Positions 35,323 through 45,780 of a stretch of 64,000 nt of DNA are shown here, in pieces. A program made the position numbers and the translations under genes. The DNA is from Curtobacterium pusillum (GTDB lineage: Bacteria; Actinomycetota; Actinomycetes; Actinomycetales; Microbacteriaceae): assembly GCA_002025645.1 (NCBI GenBank), contig CP018783.1, positions 2,108,001 through 2,172,000 on the forward strand, given 5' to 3'. Below the pieces are notes generated by a model, which saw only the letters and a list, made by a program, of their open reading frames with translations, searched no databases and was not told the DNA's origin. Each line of letters opens with the position of its first letter. Position 1 is the first letter of the stretch.

Positions 35323-36600
35323 GTGCCCGACGCCACTCGACGCCCGCTCGCCCGCCACGGCCGGCTCCCCCGCCGCCGCGGGTGGACGACGCTCGCCTCG
35401 ATCGTCGCCTCGGCCCTCGCGGTCGTCCTGGTGAGCGGCACGAGCGTCGCCGCCATCGCGGGCGCGCAGCTCGCCAGTGCACCGTCCACCGTGAAGCTCA
35501 GCACCGACGACCAGAGCACCGCGCAGACCGCCGACATCACGGCCATCAAGGGCGGCGCGAACATCCTGCTCATCGGCAGCGACACCCGGGTGGGGCAGTT
35601 CGACTCGGCCGACGACGTCGAGGGCGCCCGCAACGACGTCACGATGCTCATCCACATCTCCCAGGACCACCAGCAGCTCACGGCGATCAGCTTCCCGCGC
35701 GACCTGATGGTGCCGACCCCGGCGTGCACGAACCCCGAGACCGGGACGACGTACCCGGCTGCGACCTCCGCCCAGTTCAACACGGCGCTCGGGAACGGCG
35801 GCGTCTCGTGCGTGGTCGACACCGTCGAGAACCTCACCGGGCTGAGCATCCCCTACGCCGGCCTCATCACCTTCGACGGCGTCATCGAGATGTCGAACGC
35901 GCTCGGCGGCGTCGACGTCTGCGTGGCCGAGCCGATCAACGACACGTACACGGGCCTGCACCTCACCGCGGGGTCCCACAACCTCGAGGGATCGGACGCA
36001 CTCGCGTTCCTCCGCACCCGGCACGGCGTCGGCGACGGCAGCGACCTGGCCCGCATCAGCTCCCAGCAGGTGTTCCTGTCGGCGCTCCTGCGGAAGGTGA
36101 CCTCGGACGGCACCCTGTCGAACCCGATCACCCTCTACAAGCTCGCCGGTGCCGCGCTGTCGAACATGACCCTGTCGGACGGCCTCGCACAGGCACGCAC
36201 CCTCGTCGGACTCGCCGGCGCACTCCGCGGCATGAGCACCGCGAACATGCTCTTCGTGCAGTACCCGGTCGCGGACGACCCCGCCGACAGTGCGCGCGTC
36301 ATCGTCGACCAGGACGCGGCGCACACCCTCAACGTGGCGCTGCAGAACGACCAGAAGACCTCGTTGACCGACTCCAGCACCGGGCGGGCGTCCGAGGAGT
36401 CCGGCACCGCGAGCGGCACGGCGACCACGGCCCCGTCGACGGGCACCTCGACCGGGTCGAGCGGGTCCTCGTCGGGCACGAGCACGGGCACGAGCACGGG
36501 GGCGGCCACGAGCACGGCGACCGCCTCGTCGACTCCGCTGCCCTCGTCGATCACCGGGCAGAGCGCCTCTGAGGAGACCTGCTCCGTCGGCAACAACTGA
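35323..36600 (+). CDS. LytR-CpsA-Psr (LCP) family protein
   Basis: A 425-residue membrane-anchored phosphotransferase of the kind that attaches glycopolymers to peptidoglycan. One transmembrane segment (SIVASALAVVLVSGTSVAAIAG) follows a basic cytoplasmic start. The LCP domain has LLIGSDTRVG, the Asp pair in GARNDVTMLIHIS, SFPRDLMVP with the catalytic arginine, and LAFLRTRHGVGDGSDLARISSQQ. The last 70 residues are a Ser/Thr/Gly linker ending in a Cys. The GTG at 35323 has GGAG upstream, and longer in-frame starts would add a sequence unlike the family. Confidence 0.9.
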   Translation: MPDATRRPLARHGRLPRRRGWTTLASIVASALAVVLVSGTSVAAIAGAQLASAPSTVKLSTDDQSTAQTADITAIKGGANILLIGSDTRVGQFDSADDVEGARNDVTMLIHISQDHQQLTAISFPRDLMVPTPACTNPETGTTYPAATSAQFNTALGNGGVSCVVDTVENLTGLSIPYAGLITFDGVIEMSNALGGVDVCVAEPINDTYTGLHLTAGSHNLEGSDALAFLRTRHGVGDGSDLARISSQQVFLSALLRKVTSDGTLSNPITLYKLAGAALSNMTLSDGLAQARTLVGLAGALRGMSTANMLFVQYPVADDPADSARVIVDQDAAHTLNVALQNDQKTSLTDSSTGRASEESGTASGTATTAPSTGTSTGSSGSSSGTSTGTSTGAATSTATASSTPLPSSITGQSASEETCSVGNN

Positions 36601-36681
36601 GCCGGCCTGCGCGCGCGTGCGCACGCTGACGACGGGTGCTCGCGGTCCACGGCGAGCAGACGTCGTGGACGTGCGCAGACG

Positions 36682-36760
36682 GCGGACGGGAGGCGCGTGG
36701 CGAGGCCGCGCCGTGCCTCCAGTCCGGCAGGTGCGTGCGTCGCACCTGCCTGGAGGCGCG
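36682..36760. repeat. Palindromic repeat family, compound copy D
   Basis: One unit pairs GGACGGGAGGCGCG (from 36684) with its diverged complement ending near 36728. It is followed by a perfect 10-bp hairpin GGCAGGTGCG (36726-36735) with CGCACCTGCC (36741-36750) and then an extra half-unit CTGGAGGCGCG (36750-36760). It lies between the convergent LCP gene and map, and may help end both transcripts. A separate small hairpin, TGCTCGC with GCGAGCA, lies near 36637-36658. Confidence 0.7.
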
Positions 36761-36762
36761 AC

Positions 36763-37596
36763 CTACGGGATCGGGACCGGCGTCACACCCAGCGGGGCCA
36801 GGCCCGCAGCGCCGCCGTCGGCGGCGGTCAGGACCCAGATGCCGTCCGCGTGGACCGCGATGCTGTGCTCCCAGTGCGCGGCGTCCGATCCGTCGAGCGT
36901 GCGGACGGTCCAGTCGTCGTCGTCCGTCGAGCTGTCGATCGTGCCGGCGGTGACCATCGGCTCGATCGCGACCACGAGGCCCGGACGTATCGCCGGACCC
37001 GCACCGCGGACGCGGTAGTTGAAGACCGGCGGGTCCTCGTGCATGGACCGGCCGATGCCGTGGCCGGTGTAGTCCTCGACGATGCCCCAGGCGCCCGTCT
37101 CGTCGATGGCGTCCTCGATGACGGCACCGACCTCGTGCAGGTTCCTGGCGTGCGCCAACGCGGCGATGCCGTGCCAGAGCGCACGCTCGGTCGTGTCACA
37201 GAGCGTCTGACGCGCCGCTGTGACACCGGCGTCGCCCCCGGGCACGACGACAGTGAACGCACTGTCGCCGTTCCAGCCGTCGACCTCGGCACCGGCGTCC
37301 ACCGACACGATGTCCCCGGGCTGCAGCACTCGGTCACCGGGGATGCCGTGCACGATCTCGTCGTTCACCGACACGCAGAGCGTGTGGCGGTAGCCCGGCA
37401 CCAGTTGGAAGTTCGGGATGCCCCCGCCGTCACGGATGACCGTCTCGGCGATCGCGTCGAGCTCGCCCGTCGTGGTGCCCGGACGGACCGCGTCGCGGAC
37501 CGCCGACAGGGCTGCCTCGGTCAGCAGCCCCGGGCGCACCATGGCGCGGAGCTCGTCGGGGGTCTTGTAGATCGAGGGCTTGCGGAAGCGGACCAC
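36763..37596 (-). CDS. map: Methionine aminopeptidase, type I
   Basis: Removes the initiator methionine from new proteins. The 277-residue product has the metal ligands VSVDAGAEVDGWNGDSAF (two Asp), YTGHGIGRSMHEDP (His), AIEPMV (Glu) and AHWEHSIAVHADG (Glu). Length is normal for type I. It is the last gene of secY-adk-map. Confidence 0.96.
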   Translation of the reverse strand: MVRFRKPSIYKTPDELRAMVRPGLLTEAALSAVRDAVRPGTTTGELDAIAETVIRDGGGIPNFQLVPGYRHTLCVSVNDEIVHGIPGDRVLQPGDIVSVDAGAEVDGWNGDSAFTVVVPGGDAGVTAARQTLCDTTERALWHGIAALAHARNLHEVGAVIEDAIDETGAWGIVEDYTGHGIGRSMHEDPPVFNYRVRGAGPAIRPGLVVAIEPMVTAGTIDSSTDDDDWTVRTLDGSDAAHWEHSIAVHADGIWVLTAADGGAAGLAPLGVTPVPIP

Positions 37597-37602
37597 GCGG
37601 GG

Positions 37603-38193
37603 TCAGACGCCCGCGGTCAGCCCACGCGACGACAGCGCCGCCTGGATCCGGTCCCCGACCTCGTCGATGCCACCGAGGCCGTCGACGTCGACCACGAGGC
37701 CACGCTCGCCGTACGCGGCGACGATCGGGGCCGTCTGCTCCGTGTACACCTGCTGGCGACGGCGGATCGTCTCTTCGTTGTCGTCACTGCGACCCTGCTC
37801 CTCGGCACGCTTCAGGAGACGGCCCACGAGCTCGTCCTGGTCGGCGACGAGCTGGATGACGGCGTCGATGCCCGTGCCCTGCTCGGCGAGCAGCGCGTCG
37901 AGGTACTCGACCTGCCCGACCGTGCGGGGGTAGCCGTCGAGCAGGAACCCGCCCGCGGCGTCGGCCTCGTTCAGGCGGGACTTCACGAGCTCGTTCGTCA
38001 GGGAGTCCGGGACGTAGTCGCCCGCGTCCATGATCGCCTTGGCCTGCACACCGAGCGGGGTGCCCTCTGCCACGTTCTTGCGGAAGATGTCACCCGTCGA
38101 GACGGCGGGGATCCCGAACGCCTCGGCGATGCGACCGGCCTGGGTGCCCTTCCCGGCTCCGGGAGGTCCGACGATGATGAGACGTGCGCTCAA
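37603..38193 (-). CDS. adk: Adenylate kinase (short LID)
   Basis: Balances ATP, ADP and AMP. The 196-residue product has P-loop [29 protein letters not shown] for AMP, and [16 protein letters not shown]. The LID is the short, zinc-free kind seen in actinobacteria. Its ATG overlaps the secY stop (ATGA). Confidence 0.97.
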   Translation of the reverse strand: MSARLIIVGPPGAGKGTQAGRIAEAFGIPAVSTGDIFRKNVAEGTPLGVQAKAIMDAGDYVPDSLTNELVKSRLNEADAAGGFLLDGYPRTVGQVEYLDALLAEQGTGIDAVIQLVADQDELVGRLLKRAEEQGRSDDNEETIRRRQQVYTEQTAPIVAAYGERGLVVDVDGLGGIDEVGDRIQAALSSRGLTAGV

Positions 38194-39512
38194 CGGAGAA
38201 GCCCTTCGTAGTGACGCTGCTGCAGCTGCGAGTCGATCTGCTTCACGGTCTCGAGGCCGACACCCACGATGATGAGGATGCTCGCGCCGCCGAACGGGAA
38301 GTTCTGGTTCGCACCGAAGAACGCCAGCGCGCCCAGCGGGATCAGTGCGATGAGACCGAGGTACAGGGAGCCGGGCAACGTCACCCGGGTGAGAACGTAG
38401 TCGAGGTACTCGGCCGTGGGTCGGCCGGCCCGGATGCCCGGGATGAAGCCGCCGTACTTCTTCATGTTGTCGGCGACCTCTTCGGGGTTGAAGGTGATCG
38501 CGACGTAGAAGTACGTGAACCCGACGATGAGCAGGAAGTACAGGGCCATGTAGAACCAGTTGTCACCCGAGGTCAGGTTGTTCTGGATCCACGTCACCCA
38601 CGCGGCCGGTTCCTTGCCGTCCGACGGCTGGTTGAACTGCGCGACCAGGGCCGGCAGGTAGAGCAGCGACGAGGCGAAGATGACGGGCACGACGCCGGCC
38701 ATGTTGACCTTGATCGGGATGTACGTGTTGTTGCCGCCGTACGTGCGACGACCGACCATGCGCTTGGCGTACTGGACGGGGATGCGTCGCTGGGACTGCT
38801 CGACGAACACGACGGCCATCATGATGACCAGCCCGACGAGGATGACGAACAGGAAGACCTCGAAGCCGTTCGACTGCTCGATGGCCCAGAGCGCCGACGG
38901 GAACTGCGCCGCGATCGACGTGAAGATGAGGAGCGACATGCCGTTGCCGATGCCGCGCTCGGTGACGAGCTCGCCCATCCACATGATGAGGCCGGTACCG
39001 GCGGTCAGCGTGACGACCATGAGCATGATCGCGTACCAGCTGTCGTTCGAGATGATCGACGAGCAGGAGGACGACGCGTTCGTGCCGAAGAGGGCACCCG
39101 AGCGGGCGACCGTGATCAGGGTGGTGGACTGCAGCACGCCCAGCGCGATGGTGAGGTAGCGCGTGTACTGCGTCAGCTTGGCCTGACCGGTCTGCCCCTC
39201 CTTGTAGAGGGCGTCGAAGTGCGGGATGACCACGCGCAGGAGCTGCACGATGATCGACGACGTGATGTACGGCATGATGCCGAGCGCGAAGACCGAGAGC
39301 TTCAGCAGCGCGCCACCCGAGAACAGGTTGATCAGGTCGTAGAGACCCTGCTGCGACGAAGCGCTGGCGAGACAGGTCTGCACGGAGGCGTAGTCGACGA
39401 ACGGCGCGGGGATGTACGACCCGAGGCGGAACAGCGCGATGATCGCGAGGGTGAAGCCGATCTTCTTGCGAAGATCGGGGGTGCGCATGATGCGCGCGAC
39501 CGCTCTGAACAC
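38190..39512 (-). CDS. secY: Protein translocase subunit SecY
   Basis: The channel subunit of the Sec translocon, 440 residues with ten transmembrane segments. SecY landmarks include GSYIPAP near the N-terminus, [47 protein letters not shown] and the C-terminal [24 protein letters not shown]. It is separated from rplO by 146 bases that include a strong hairpin, so an additional promoter for secY-adk-map is likely. Confidence 0.97.
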   Translation of the reverse strand: MFRAVARIMRTPDLRKKIGFTLAIIALFRLGSYIPAPFVDYASVQTCLASASSQQGLYDLINLFSGGALLKLSVFALGIMPYITSSIIVQLLRVVIPHFDALYKEGQTGQAKLTQYTRYLTIALGVLQSTTLITVARSGALFGTNASSSCSSIISNDSWYAIMLMVVTLTAGTGLIMWMGELVTERGIGNGMSLLIFTSIAAQFPSALWAIEQSNGFEVFLFVILVGLVIMMAVVFVEQSQRRIPVQYAKRMVGRRTYGGNNTYIPIKVNMAGVVPVIFASSLLYLPALVAQFNQPSDGKEPAAWVTWIQNNLTSGDNWFYMALYFLLIVGFTYFYVAITFNPEEVADNMKKYGGFIPGIRAGRPTAEYLDYVLTRVTLPGSLYLGLIALIPLGALAFFGANQNFPFGGASILIIVGVGLETVKQIDSQLQQRHYEGLLR

Positions 39513-39620
39513 GAGGACTCCGAACTTCTGGGACCGGCGGCCCCTCGAGGGACCGTCACCGGTGTGGTCGGCAGGACCGACCTGGTCGGCGGACGCCGAC
39601 CACTGTCAAGGAAACCGTAA

Positions 39621-39652
39621 CGGCGGCCCGTGCGCAAACGCACGGGCCGCCG
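39621..39652 (-). terminator. Strong hairpin between rplO and secY
   Basis: A 14-bp perfect stem (39621-39634 with 39639-39652) with loop CAAA, seven bases beyond the rplO stop. It may partly stop transcription or protect the upstream mRNA. Confidence 0.75.
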
Positions 39653-39658
39653 ACGGGG

Positions 39659-40123
39659 TTACTGGGAGACGGAGCCGCCAGCAGCCGCGATCTTCTCGGC
39701 GGCGGACGCCGAGACCTTGTCGACCGAGACCGTGAGCTTCACGCTGATGTCACCCTGACCGAGAACCTTGACCTTCTCGTTCTTGCGGACGGCGCCCTTG
39801 GCGACCAGGTCCGCGACGGTGACGTCGCCACCGTTGGGGTAGAGCTCCGCGATCTTGTCCAGGTTCACGACCTGGTACTCGACGCGGAACGGGTTCTTGA
39901 ACCCGCGGAGCTTCGGGGTGCGCATGTGCAGCGGCATCTGCCCACCCTCGAAGCCGACCTTGACCTGGTAACGAGCCTTCTGACCCTTGGTACCACGGCC
40001 GGCGGTCTTGCCCTTGGAGCCCTCACCGCGGCCGACGCGGGTGCGAGCCTTCTTGGCACCCTCGGCGGGACGGAGGTGGTGCAGCTTCAGGACCTGCACG
40101 CGCTCGTTCTTCTCGTCGCTCAT
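39659..40123 (-). CDS. rplO: 50S ribosomal protein L15
   Basis: A 154-residue L15. [40 protein letters not shown] is the glycine-rich rRNA-binding start, followed by [23 protein letters not shown]. Its start overlaps the rpmD stop. Confidence 0.97.
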   Translation of the reverse strand: MSDEKNERVQVLKLHHLRPAEGAKKARTRVGRGEGSKGKTAGRGTKGQKARYQVKVGFEGGQMPLHMRTPKLRGFKNPFRVEYQVVNLDKIAELYPNGGDVTVADLVAKGAVRKNEKVKVLGQGDISVKLTVSVDKVSASAAEKIAAAGGSVSQ

Positions 40124-40305
40124 GCGTCGACCTCCTCGACCTTCACGAGGTGCGCGACCGTTGCGACGTACCCGCGGTTCTGGGCGTTGTCCTCACGCAG
40201 GACCGTACGGCCGATGCGCTTGAGGCCCAGGCTGCGGAGCGTGTCGCGCTGGTACTGCTTCTCGCTGATAACGGACTTCGTCTGCGTGATCTTCAGCATC
40301 GCCAT
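40120..40305 (-). CDS. rpmD: 50S ribosomal protein L30
   Basis: A 61-residue L30 starting [20 protein letters not shown] with [19 protein letters not shown]. The ATG at 40305 overlaps the rpsE stop by one base (TGATG), giving the usual length. A longer in-frame extension to 40518 belongs to the rpsE shadow. Confidence 0.97.
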   Translation of the reverse strand: MAMLKITQTKSVISEKQYQRDTLRSLGLKRIGRTVLREDNAQNRGYVATVAHLVKVEEVDA

Positions 40306-41135
40306 CACGCACCTGCCTTCTCGGACGCGGCACGCAGAGCAGCGGCCTCGGCCTGGAGCAGACGGTCCGGGACGACCCGGTCGACGGGGAGACCGCGGCG
40401 GCTTGCGACCGCACGGGGCTCCTCGAGCTGCTGCAGCGCCGTGACGGTCGCGTGCACGATGTTGATCGTGTTCGACGAACCGAGCGACTTGCTCAGGACG
40501 TCGTGGATGCCGGCGCACTCGAGGACGGCGCGGACCGGACCACCGGCGATGACACCGGTACCGGCAGCGGCCGGACGGAGGAGCACGACACCGGCAGCGG
40601 CCTCACCCTGCACCGGGTGCGGGATGGTGTTGCCGACGCGCGGGACGCGGAAGAAGTTCTTCTTCGCTTCCTCGACACCCTTCGAGATGGCGGTCGGGAC
40701 CTCGCGGGCCTTGCCGTAGCCGACGCCCACGAGACCGTTGCCGTCACCGACGACGACGAGCGCGGTGAAGCTGAAGCGACGACCACCCTTGACGACCTTG
40801 GAGACGCGGTTGATGGTCACGACGCGCTCGAGGAACTGGCTGTCGCCACCCCGCCCGTTGCGGTCGTTGCCACGGCCGCCGCCCTGCTGACGGTCGCGCC
40901 CGCCACCACGGCGGCCACGGTTGTCGGCGGAGTCGCGGTTGTTCGATGCCGAACCCGCTGCGGTCTCGACGGGACGCTCGACGACCGGAACCTCGGGCTC
41001 CTTGGCCGCGGGGGCCTTGGCGCTCGTGTCGGCCTCGGTCGCCTCGGCGGTCGCGGTGGACTCGACGGCCTCGGTCGACTCGACCTCGGTCGACTCGACG
41101 TTGGCGTCTTCGTTCGTGTTCGCGATGTCGCTCAC
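40305..41135 (-). CDS. rpsE: 30S ribosomal protein S5 with long N-terminal extension
   Basis: A 276-residue S5, about 100 longer than most. The core starts near residue 100 ([33 protein letters not shown]) and includes [22 protein letters not shown]. Residues 1-60 are Glu/Thr/Ala/Val-rich and acidic, and 69-97 are rich in Arg-Gly-Gly. The extension should be disordered. The ATG at 41135 overlaps the rplR stop (ATGA), so the long form is the expected product. Confidence 0.96.
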   Translation of the reverse strand: MSDIANTNEDANVESTEVESTEAVESTATAEATEADTSAKAPAAKEPEVPVVERPVETAAGSASNNRDSADNRGRRGGGRDRQQGGGRGNDRNGRGGDSQFLERVVTINRVSKVVKGGRRFSFTALVVVGDGNGLVGVGYGKAREVPTAISKGVEEAKKNFFRVPRVGNTIPHPVQGEAAAGVVLLRPAAAGTGVIAGGPVRAVLECAGIHDVLSKSLGSSNTINIVHATVTALQQLEEPRAVASRRGLPVDRVVPDRLLQAEAAALRAASEKAGA

Positions 41136-41506
41136 AGGTTCAGCCCTCCTTCACGGGCACCATCGGCGATCGCGGCGACGCGACCGGCGTACTTGCTACC
41201 ACCGCGGTCGAAGACCACGGCCTCGACGCCAGCGGCCTTCGCGCGCTCGGCGAGGAGTTCGCCGACGCGACGGGCCTTGGCCGTCTTGTCGCCGTCGAAC
41301 GTACGGAGGTCGGCCTCCATCGTCGACGCGCTGGCCAGCGTGTGGCCCTTGGCATCGTCGATGACCTGGACGAACACGTGACGCGCCGAACGGGTGACAG
41401 CGAGACGCGGACGGGCCTCGGTGCCGGTGATCTTCTTGCGGAGACGGTTGTGACGGCGCGCCTTGGCGGCCGACTTGCTCTTGCCTCGTGTCTTGAGGAG
41501 ACCCAT
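41132..41506 (-). CDS. rplR: 50S ribosomal protein L18
   Basis: A 124-residue L18, which binds 5S rRNA. It has [52 protein letters not shown] prefer the ATG at 41506, with AGG nine bases upstream, to the GTG two codons earlier. Confidence 0.95.
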   Translation of the reverse strand: MGLLKTRGKSKSAAKARRHNRLRKKITGTEARPRLAVTRSARHVFVQVIDDAKGHTLASASTMEADLRTFDGDKTAKARRVGELLAERAKAAGVEAVVFDRGGSKYAGRVAAIADGAREGGLNL

Positions 41507-41508
41507 GA

Positions 41509-42045
41509 TCACTTACCTGACTTTCCGGCCTTGCGGCGCACGATCTCGCCGGCGTAGCGAACACCCTTGCCCTTGTAGGGCTCGGGCTTGCGCAGCTTGC
41601 GGATGTTTGCAGCGACCTCGCCGACGGACTGCTTGTCGATGCCGTTGACGGTCAGCTTGTTGTTGCCCTCGACGGCGAAGCTGATGCCCGCGGGCGGCTC
41701 GACCGTGATCGGGTGGGAGTACCCGAGCGCGAACTCGACGTTGTTGCCCTTCGCCTGCACGCGGTAACCGGTGCCGACGACCTCGAGGCCCTTGGAGTAG
41801 CCCTGGGTGACACCGACGATGTTGTTCGCGATGAGGGTGCGGGTCAGGCCGTGCAGCGCACGCGAGCTGCGCTCGTCGTCCGGACGGGTGACGAGGACCT
41901 GGTTCTCCTCGACCTTGGCCTGGATGGGCTCCGCGACGACGAGCGCGAGCTCGCCCTTCGGGCCCTTGACCGCGACGTTCTGGCCGTCGATGGAGACGGT
42001 CACGCCAGCGGGGATGTCAATGGGAAGACGTCCGATTCGAGACAT
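41509..42045 (-). CDS. rplF: 50S ribosomal protein L6
   Basis: A 178-residue L6 with [43 protein letters not shown] and C-terminal [24 protein letters not shown]. Six bases separate it from rpsH. Confidence 0.97.
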   Translation of the reverse strand: MSRIGRLPIDIPAGVTVSIDGQNVAVKGPKGELALVVAEPIQAKVEENQVLVTRPDDERSSRALHGLTRTLIANNIVGVTQGYSKGLEVVGTGYRVQAKGNNVEFALGYSHPITVEPPAGISFAVEGNNKLTVNGIDKQSVGEVAANIRKLRKPEPYKGKGVRYAGEIVRRKAGKSGK

Positions 42046-42051
42046 TGTCGA

Positions 42052-42450
42052 TCACCACACGTAGGCGAGGACTTCCCCACCCACGCCCTTCTGCTCGGCT
42101 TCGCGGTCGGTGAGCAGTCCCGACGAGGTCGAGAGGATCGCCACGCCGAGGCCACCGAGGACCTGGGGGATCTCCGTCGACTTCGCGTACACCCGGAGAC
42201 CGGGCTTCGAGACGCGCTTGATGCCGGCGATCGAGCGCTCGCGCTCGGGGCCGTACTTCAGGTCGATCGTGAGGGTCTCGCCGACGCGGGCGTCCTCGAT
42301 CTTCCACTCGCTGATGTAACCCTCGCGCTTGAGGATCTCAGCGATGTTCTTCTTCAGCTTGGAGCTGGGAAGCGAGACGGCGTCGTGGTGCGCCGAGTTC
42401 GCGTTCCGCAATCTGGTCAGCATGTCTGCGACCGGATCGGTCATCGTCAT
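42052..42450 (-). CDS. rpsH: 30S ribosomal protein S8
   Basis: A 132-residue S8. [32 protein letters not shown] opens the protein and [27 protein letters not shown] closes it. The ATG at 42450 gives the standard length. rpsN (S14), normally just upstream in this operon, is missing. Confidence 0.97.
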   Translation of the reverse strand: MTMTDPVADMLTRLRNANSAHHDAVSLPSSKLKKNIAEILKREGYISEWKIEDARVGETLTIDLKYGPERERSIAGIKRVSKPGLRVYAKSTEIPQVLGGLGVAILSTSSGLLTDREAEQKGVGGEVLAYVW

Positions 42451-42554
42451 GATGGTCGTCCATTCTTCGCCTGGTTTCGACACCCGTTCCACGAATGCCG
42501 ACCTGAGCGATCGGGTGATCCCGGGGCGATTCCCCTGGATCGGTGTGTTCGTGC

Positions 42555-42590
42555 GTGCGGGCCGGAGGACGTGAATCCTCCGGCCCGCAC
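42555..42590 (-). terminator. Hairpin between rplE and rpsH
   Basis: A 15-bp perfect stem GTGCGGGCCGGAGGA (42555-42569) with its complement at 42576-42590, loop CGTGAA, 14 bases after the rplE stop. It occupies the spot where rpsN usually lies. Confidence 0.7.
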
Positions 42591-42603
42591 CGCCCGAAGT
42601 ATC

Positions 42604-43194
42604 TTAGACCGTCTGCTCGGCAGAACGGAACGGGAACCCGAGCTGGCGGAGCAGCGCGCGGCCCTCGTCGTCCGACTTCGCGGTGGTCACGACAGTGATG
42701 TCGAAGCCACGCACGCGGTCGATGCGGTCCTGGTCGATCTCGTGGAACACGGACTGCTCCGTGAGACCGAACGTGTAGTTGCCGTTGCCGTCGAACTGCT
42801 TGTCGCTGAGGCCGCGGAAGTCGCGGATGCGGGGCAGTGCGAGGGTCACGAGACGGTCGATGAACTCCCACGCGCGGTCACCACGGAGGGTGACGTGCGC
42901 GCCGATGGCCTGGCCCTCACGCAGCTTGAACTGCGCGATGGACTTGCGGGCCTTCGTGACCTGGGGCTTCTGACCCGTGATCGCCGTGAGGTCCTTGATG
43001 GCCCCCTCGATGATCTTCGAGTCGCGAGCGGCCTCGCCGACGCCGGTGTTCACGACGACCTTGACCAGGCCGGGGACCTGGTTGACGTTCGCGTACCCGA
43101 ACTGCTCGGTGAGGGCAGCCTTGATCTCGTTCTTGTACTTCTGCTTGAGGCGCGGCTCGACCTTGGTCGCCGGCGCGGCAGTCGTGTCGGTCAT
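42604..43194 (-). CDS. rplE: 50S ribosomal protein L5
   Basis: A 196-residue L5, the 5S rRNA partner contacting P-site tRNA. It has [49 protein letters not shown] and [34 protein letters not shown]. The start overlaps the rplX stop by one base. Confidence 0.97.
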   Translation of the reverse strand: MTDTTAAPATKVEPRLKQKYKNEIKAALTEQFGYANVNQVPGLVKVVVNTGVGEAARDSKIIEGAIKDLTAITGQKPQVTKARKSIAQFKLREGQAIGAHVTLRGDRAWEFIDRLVTLALPRIRDFRGLSDKQFDGNGNYTFGLTEQSVFHEIDQDRIDRVRGFDITVVTTAKSDDEGRALLRQLGFPFRSAEQTV

Positions 43195-43553
43195 CAGAGC
43201 TTCTCACCCGACTTCTTGGCGTAGCGGACGCGGACGGTCTTCTTGACGCCGTCCTTCTCCACCTCTTCGTTGCGGAAACCGACGCGGGTCGGCTTCTTGG
43301 TCTTCGGGTCGACGATGGCGACGTTCGACACGTGGATCGGAGCCTCGTGCTGCTCGATGCCGCCGGTCTTCGAGCCGCGCTGCGTCTGGCCGACGCGGAC
43401 GTGCTTCGTGACGAAGTTCACGCCCTCGACGACGACGCGGTTCTTGTCCTTGAGGACCTCGATGACCTTGCCCTGCTTGCCACGGTCACCGCCGCGCTCC
43501 TGCTTGGCACCCGTGATGACCTGGACCAGGTCACCCTTCTTGATGTTCGCCAT
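43194..43553 (-). CDS. rplX: 50S ribosomal protein L24
   Basis: A 119-residue L24, an assembly initiator. The KOW motif is [47 protein letters not shown]. The next few residues follow the standard family pattern through [19 protein letters not shown]. Confidence 0.97.
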   Translation of the reverse strand: MANIKKGDLVQVITGAKQERGGDRGKQGKVIEVLKDKNRVVVEGVNFVTKHVRVGQTQRGSKTGGIEQHEAPIHVSNVAIVDPKTKKPTRVGFRNEEVEKDGVKKTVRVRYAKKSGEKL

Positions 43554-43556
43554 GGC

Positions 43557-43925
43557 TTACAGCACCTCCGGCGCGAGCGAGATGATCTTCATGAACTTCT
43601 TGTCACGGAGCTCGCGACCGACCGGACCGAAGATGCGCGTGCCGCGCGGGTCGCCGTCAGCCTTGAGGATCACTGCCGCGTTCTCGTCGAACTTGATGTA
43701 GGAGCCGTCCTGACGACGGGTCTCCTTCTTGGTGCGAACGATGACCGCCTTGACGACGTCACCCTTCTTCACGTTGCCGCCGGGGATGGCGTCCTTCACC
43801 GTGGCGACGATGACGTCACCGAGACCGGCGTAGCGACGACCCGAGCCACCGAGCACGCGGATGGTCAAGATCTCCTTGGCACCCGTGTTGTCGGCGACCT
43901 TGAGGCGGGATTCCTGCTGAATCAC
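43557..43925 (-). CDS. rplN: 50S ribosomal protein L14
   Basis: A 122-residue L14 of invariant family length, starting [46 protein letters not shown] and ending [19 protein letters not shown]. Confidence 0.98.
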   Translation of the reverse strand: MIQQESRLKVADNTGAKEILTIRVLGGSGRRYAGLGDVIVATVKDAIPGGNVKKGDVVKAVIVRTKKETRRQDGSYIKFDENAAVILKADGDPRGTRIFGPVGRELRDKKFMKIISLAPEVL

Positions 43926-43956
43926 TGCTGTCTCCTATTCCGAAGCAGGCCGGGGC

Positions 43957-44241
43957 CTACTTGGCCTTCTCGAGGATCTCGACCAGGCGCCAGCGCTTGG
44001 AAGCGCTGAGGGGACGGGTCTCGCTGATCACGACGAGGTCGCCGACACCAGCGGTGCCGAGCTCGTCGTGGGCCTTCACCTTGGACGTGCGACGGATGAT
44101 CTTGCCGTAGAGCGCGTGCTTCACGCGGTCCTCGACCTCGACCACGATGGTCTTGTCCATCTTGTCGCTCGTGACGTAGCCACGACGCGTCTTGCGGTAG
44201 CCGCGAGCGGAGGCGGCGGAGGTCTTCTCTTCGTTCGCCAT
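43957..44241 (-). CDS. rpsQ: 30S ribosomal protein S17
   Basis: A 94-residue S17 with [48 protein letters not shown] and the C-terminal [23 protein letters not shown]. It overlaps rpmC by one base. Confidence 0.97.
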   Translation of the reverse strand: MANEEKTSAASARGYRKTRRGYVTSDKMDKTIVVEVEDRVKHALYGKIIRRTSKVKAHDELGTAGVGDLVVISETRPLSASKRWRLVEILEKAK

Positions 44242-44561
44242 TACTTCTCCTCGGCGGTCTCGGCCTCGGTCGACTCAGCCGGCTTCTCAGCCTTCTTGGT
44301 CGTCTTCTTGGCCTTGGTGGCGGTCTCGACGGGCGCGGGAGTGGCACGGATGCCGAGCTCGCGCTCGCGGAGGACGGTGTAGATGCGTGCGATGTCGCGC
44401 TTGACGGCACGGAGACGACCGTGGCTCTCCAGCTGGCCGGTGGCCGACTGGAAGCGGAGGTTGAAGAGTTCCTCCTTGGCCTTCTTCAGTTCGTCAGCAA
44501 GACGCTCGTTCTCGAACGTGTCGAGCTCCGTCGGACGGAGCTCCTTGGAACCGATCGCCAT
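44241..44561 (-). CDS. rpmC: 50S ribosomal protein L29 with C-terminal tail
   Basis: A 106-residue L29. The two-helix core is residues 1-75 ([48 protein letters not shown]). Residues 76-106 form a Lys/Ala/Thr/Glu tail not found in most bacteria. It overlaps both neighbours by single bases (TAATG). Confidence 0.96.
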   Translation of the reverse strand: MAIGSKELRPTELDTFENERLADELKKAKEELFNLRFQSATGQLESHGRLRAVKRDIARIYTVLRERELGIRATPAPVETATKAKKTTKKAEKPAESTEAETAEEK

Positions 44562-44980
44562 TATGCGTCGCCCTCCTCGCGCTTGATGATGCGTGCCTTG
44601 AGGGGCAGCTTGTGGATTGCACGGGTCAGCGCCTCACGGGCGATGTCCTCGCTGACGCCGGAGAGCTCGAAGAGCACACGACCCGGCTTGACGTTGGCGA
44701 CCCACCACTCGGGGGAACCCTTACCGGAACCCATGCGGGTCTCGGCCGGCTTCTTCGTGAGCGGACGGTCCGGGTAGATGTTGATCCACACCTTGCCGCC
44801 ACGCTTGATGTGACGCGTCATGGCGATACGAGCGGACTCGATCTGACGGTTGGTCACGTAGGCGGGCGTGAGGGCCTGGATGCCGTAGTCACCGAACGAC
44901 ACCTTGGTGCCACCGGTGGCCTGGCCCGAACGCTTCGGGTGGTGCTGCTTGCGGTGCTTGACTCGACGGGGAATAAGCAT
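44561..44980 (-). CDS. rplP: 50S ribosomal protein L16
   Basis: A 139-residue L16, starting [37 protein letters not shown] and containing [38 protein letters not shown]16 sits near the peptidyl-transferase centre and A-site tRNA. Confidence 0.98.
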   Translation of the reverse strand: MLIPRRVKHRKQHHPKRSGQATGGTKVSFGDYGIQALTPAYVTNRQIESARIAMTRHIKRGGKVWINIYPDRPLTKKPAETRMGSGKGSPEWWVANVKPGRVLFELSGVSEDIAREALTRAIHKLPLKARIIKREEGDA

Positions 44981-44982
44981 GG

Positions 44983-45780
44983 TTACGCCTCAACTCCTGC
45001 GCCGGCCGGCGCGTCCTGCGGAGCCTGCTGCTGACGTCCACCGCGGTCGCCGCCACGGCGGTCGCCGCGCTCGCCACGGGGGCCGCCACGACGCTCGGGG
45101 CGCGACGAACGCTGGTTCGCCTGCTCGCGAGCGAGCTCCTTGTTCGTGATGTCGCCCTTGTAGATCCAGACCTTCACGCCGATGCGGCCGAACGTGGTCC
45201 GGGCCTCGTAGAAGCCGTAGTCGATGTTCGCGCGGAGCGTGTGCAGGGGCACGCGGCCCTCGCGGTAGAACTCCGAGCGCGACATCTCGGCGCCGCCGAG
45301 ACGGCCAGACACCTGGATGCGGACACCCTTGGCCCCGGCGCGCTGTGCACCCTGCAGGCCCTTGCGCATGGCGCGACGGAACGCGACACGAGCGGAGAGC
45401 TGCTCGGCGATGCCCTGCGCGACGAGCTGGGCCTCGGTCTCGGGGTTCTTGACCTCGAGGATGTTGAGCTGGATCTGCTTCTTGGTGAGCTTCTCGAGCT
45501 CGCCACGGACGCGCTCCGCCTCGGCGCCACGGCGACCGATGACGATGCCCGGACGCGCGGTGTGGATGTCCACGCGGACACGGTCACGGGTGCGCTCGAG
45601 CTCGATGCGGGCGACGCCGGCGCGGTCGAGGGTCTTCTTCAGGTACTCGCGCACCTTGATGTCCTCGGCCACGTAGTCGGCGTAGCGCTGACCCGGCTTC
45701 GTGCTGTCGGTGAACCAGTGCGAGACGTGGTCCGTCGTGATCCCGAGACGGAAGCCGTACGGGTTGACCTTCTGGCCCAT
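44983..45780 (-). CDS. rpsC: 30S ribosomal protein S3 with RG-rich tail
   Basis: A 265-residue S3. [23 protein letters not shown] opens it, and the KH domain holds [28 protein letters not shown]. The core ends near 218. Residues 219-265 are an Arg/Gly/Gln/Pro-rich tail. S3 forms part of the mRNA entry channel. Confidence 0.97.
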   Translation of the reverse strand: MGQKVNPYGFRLGITTDHVSHWFTDSTKPGQRYADYVAEDIKVREYLKKTLDRAGVARIELERTRDRVRVDIHTARPGIVIGRRGAEAERVRGELEKLTKKQIQLNILEVKNPETEAQLVAQGIAEQLSARVAFRRAMRKGLQGAQRAGAKGVRIQVSGRLGGAEMSRSEFYREGRVPLHTLRANIDYGFYEARTTFGRIGVKVWIYKGDITNKELAREQANQRSSRPERRGGPRGERGDRRGGDRGGRQQQAPQDAPAGAGVEA

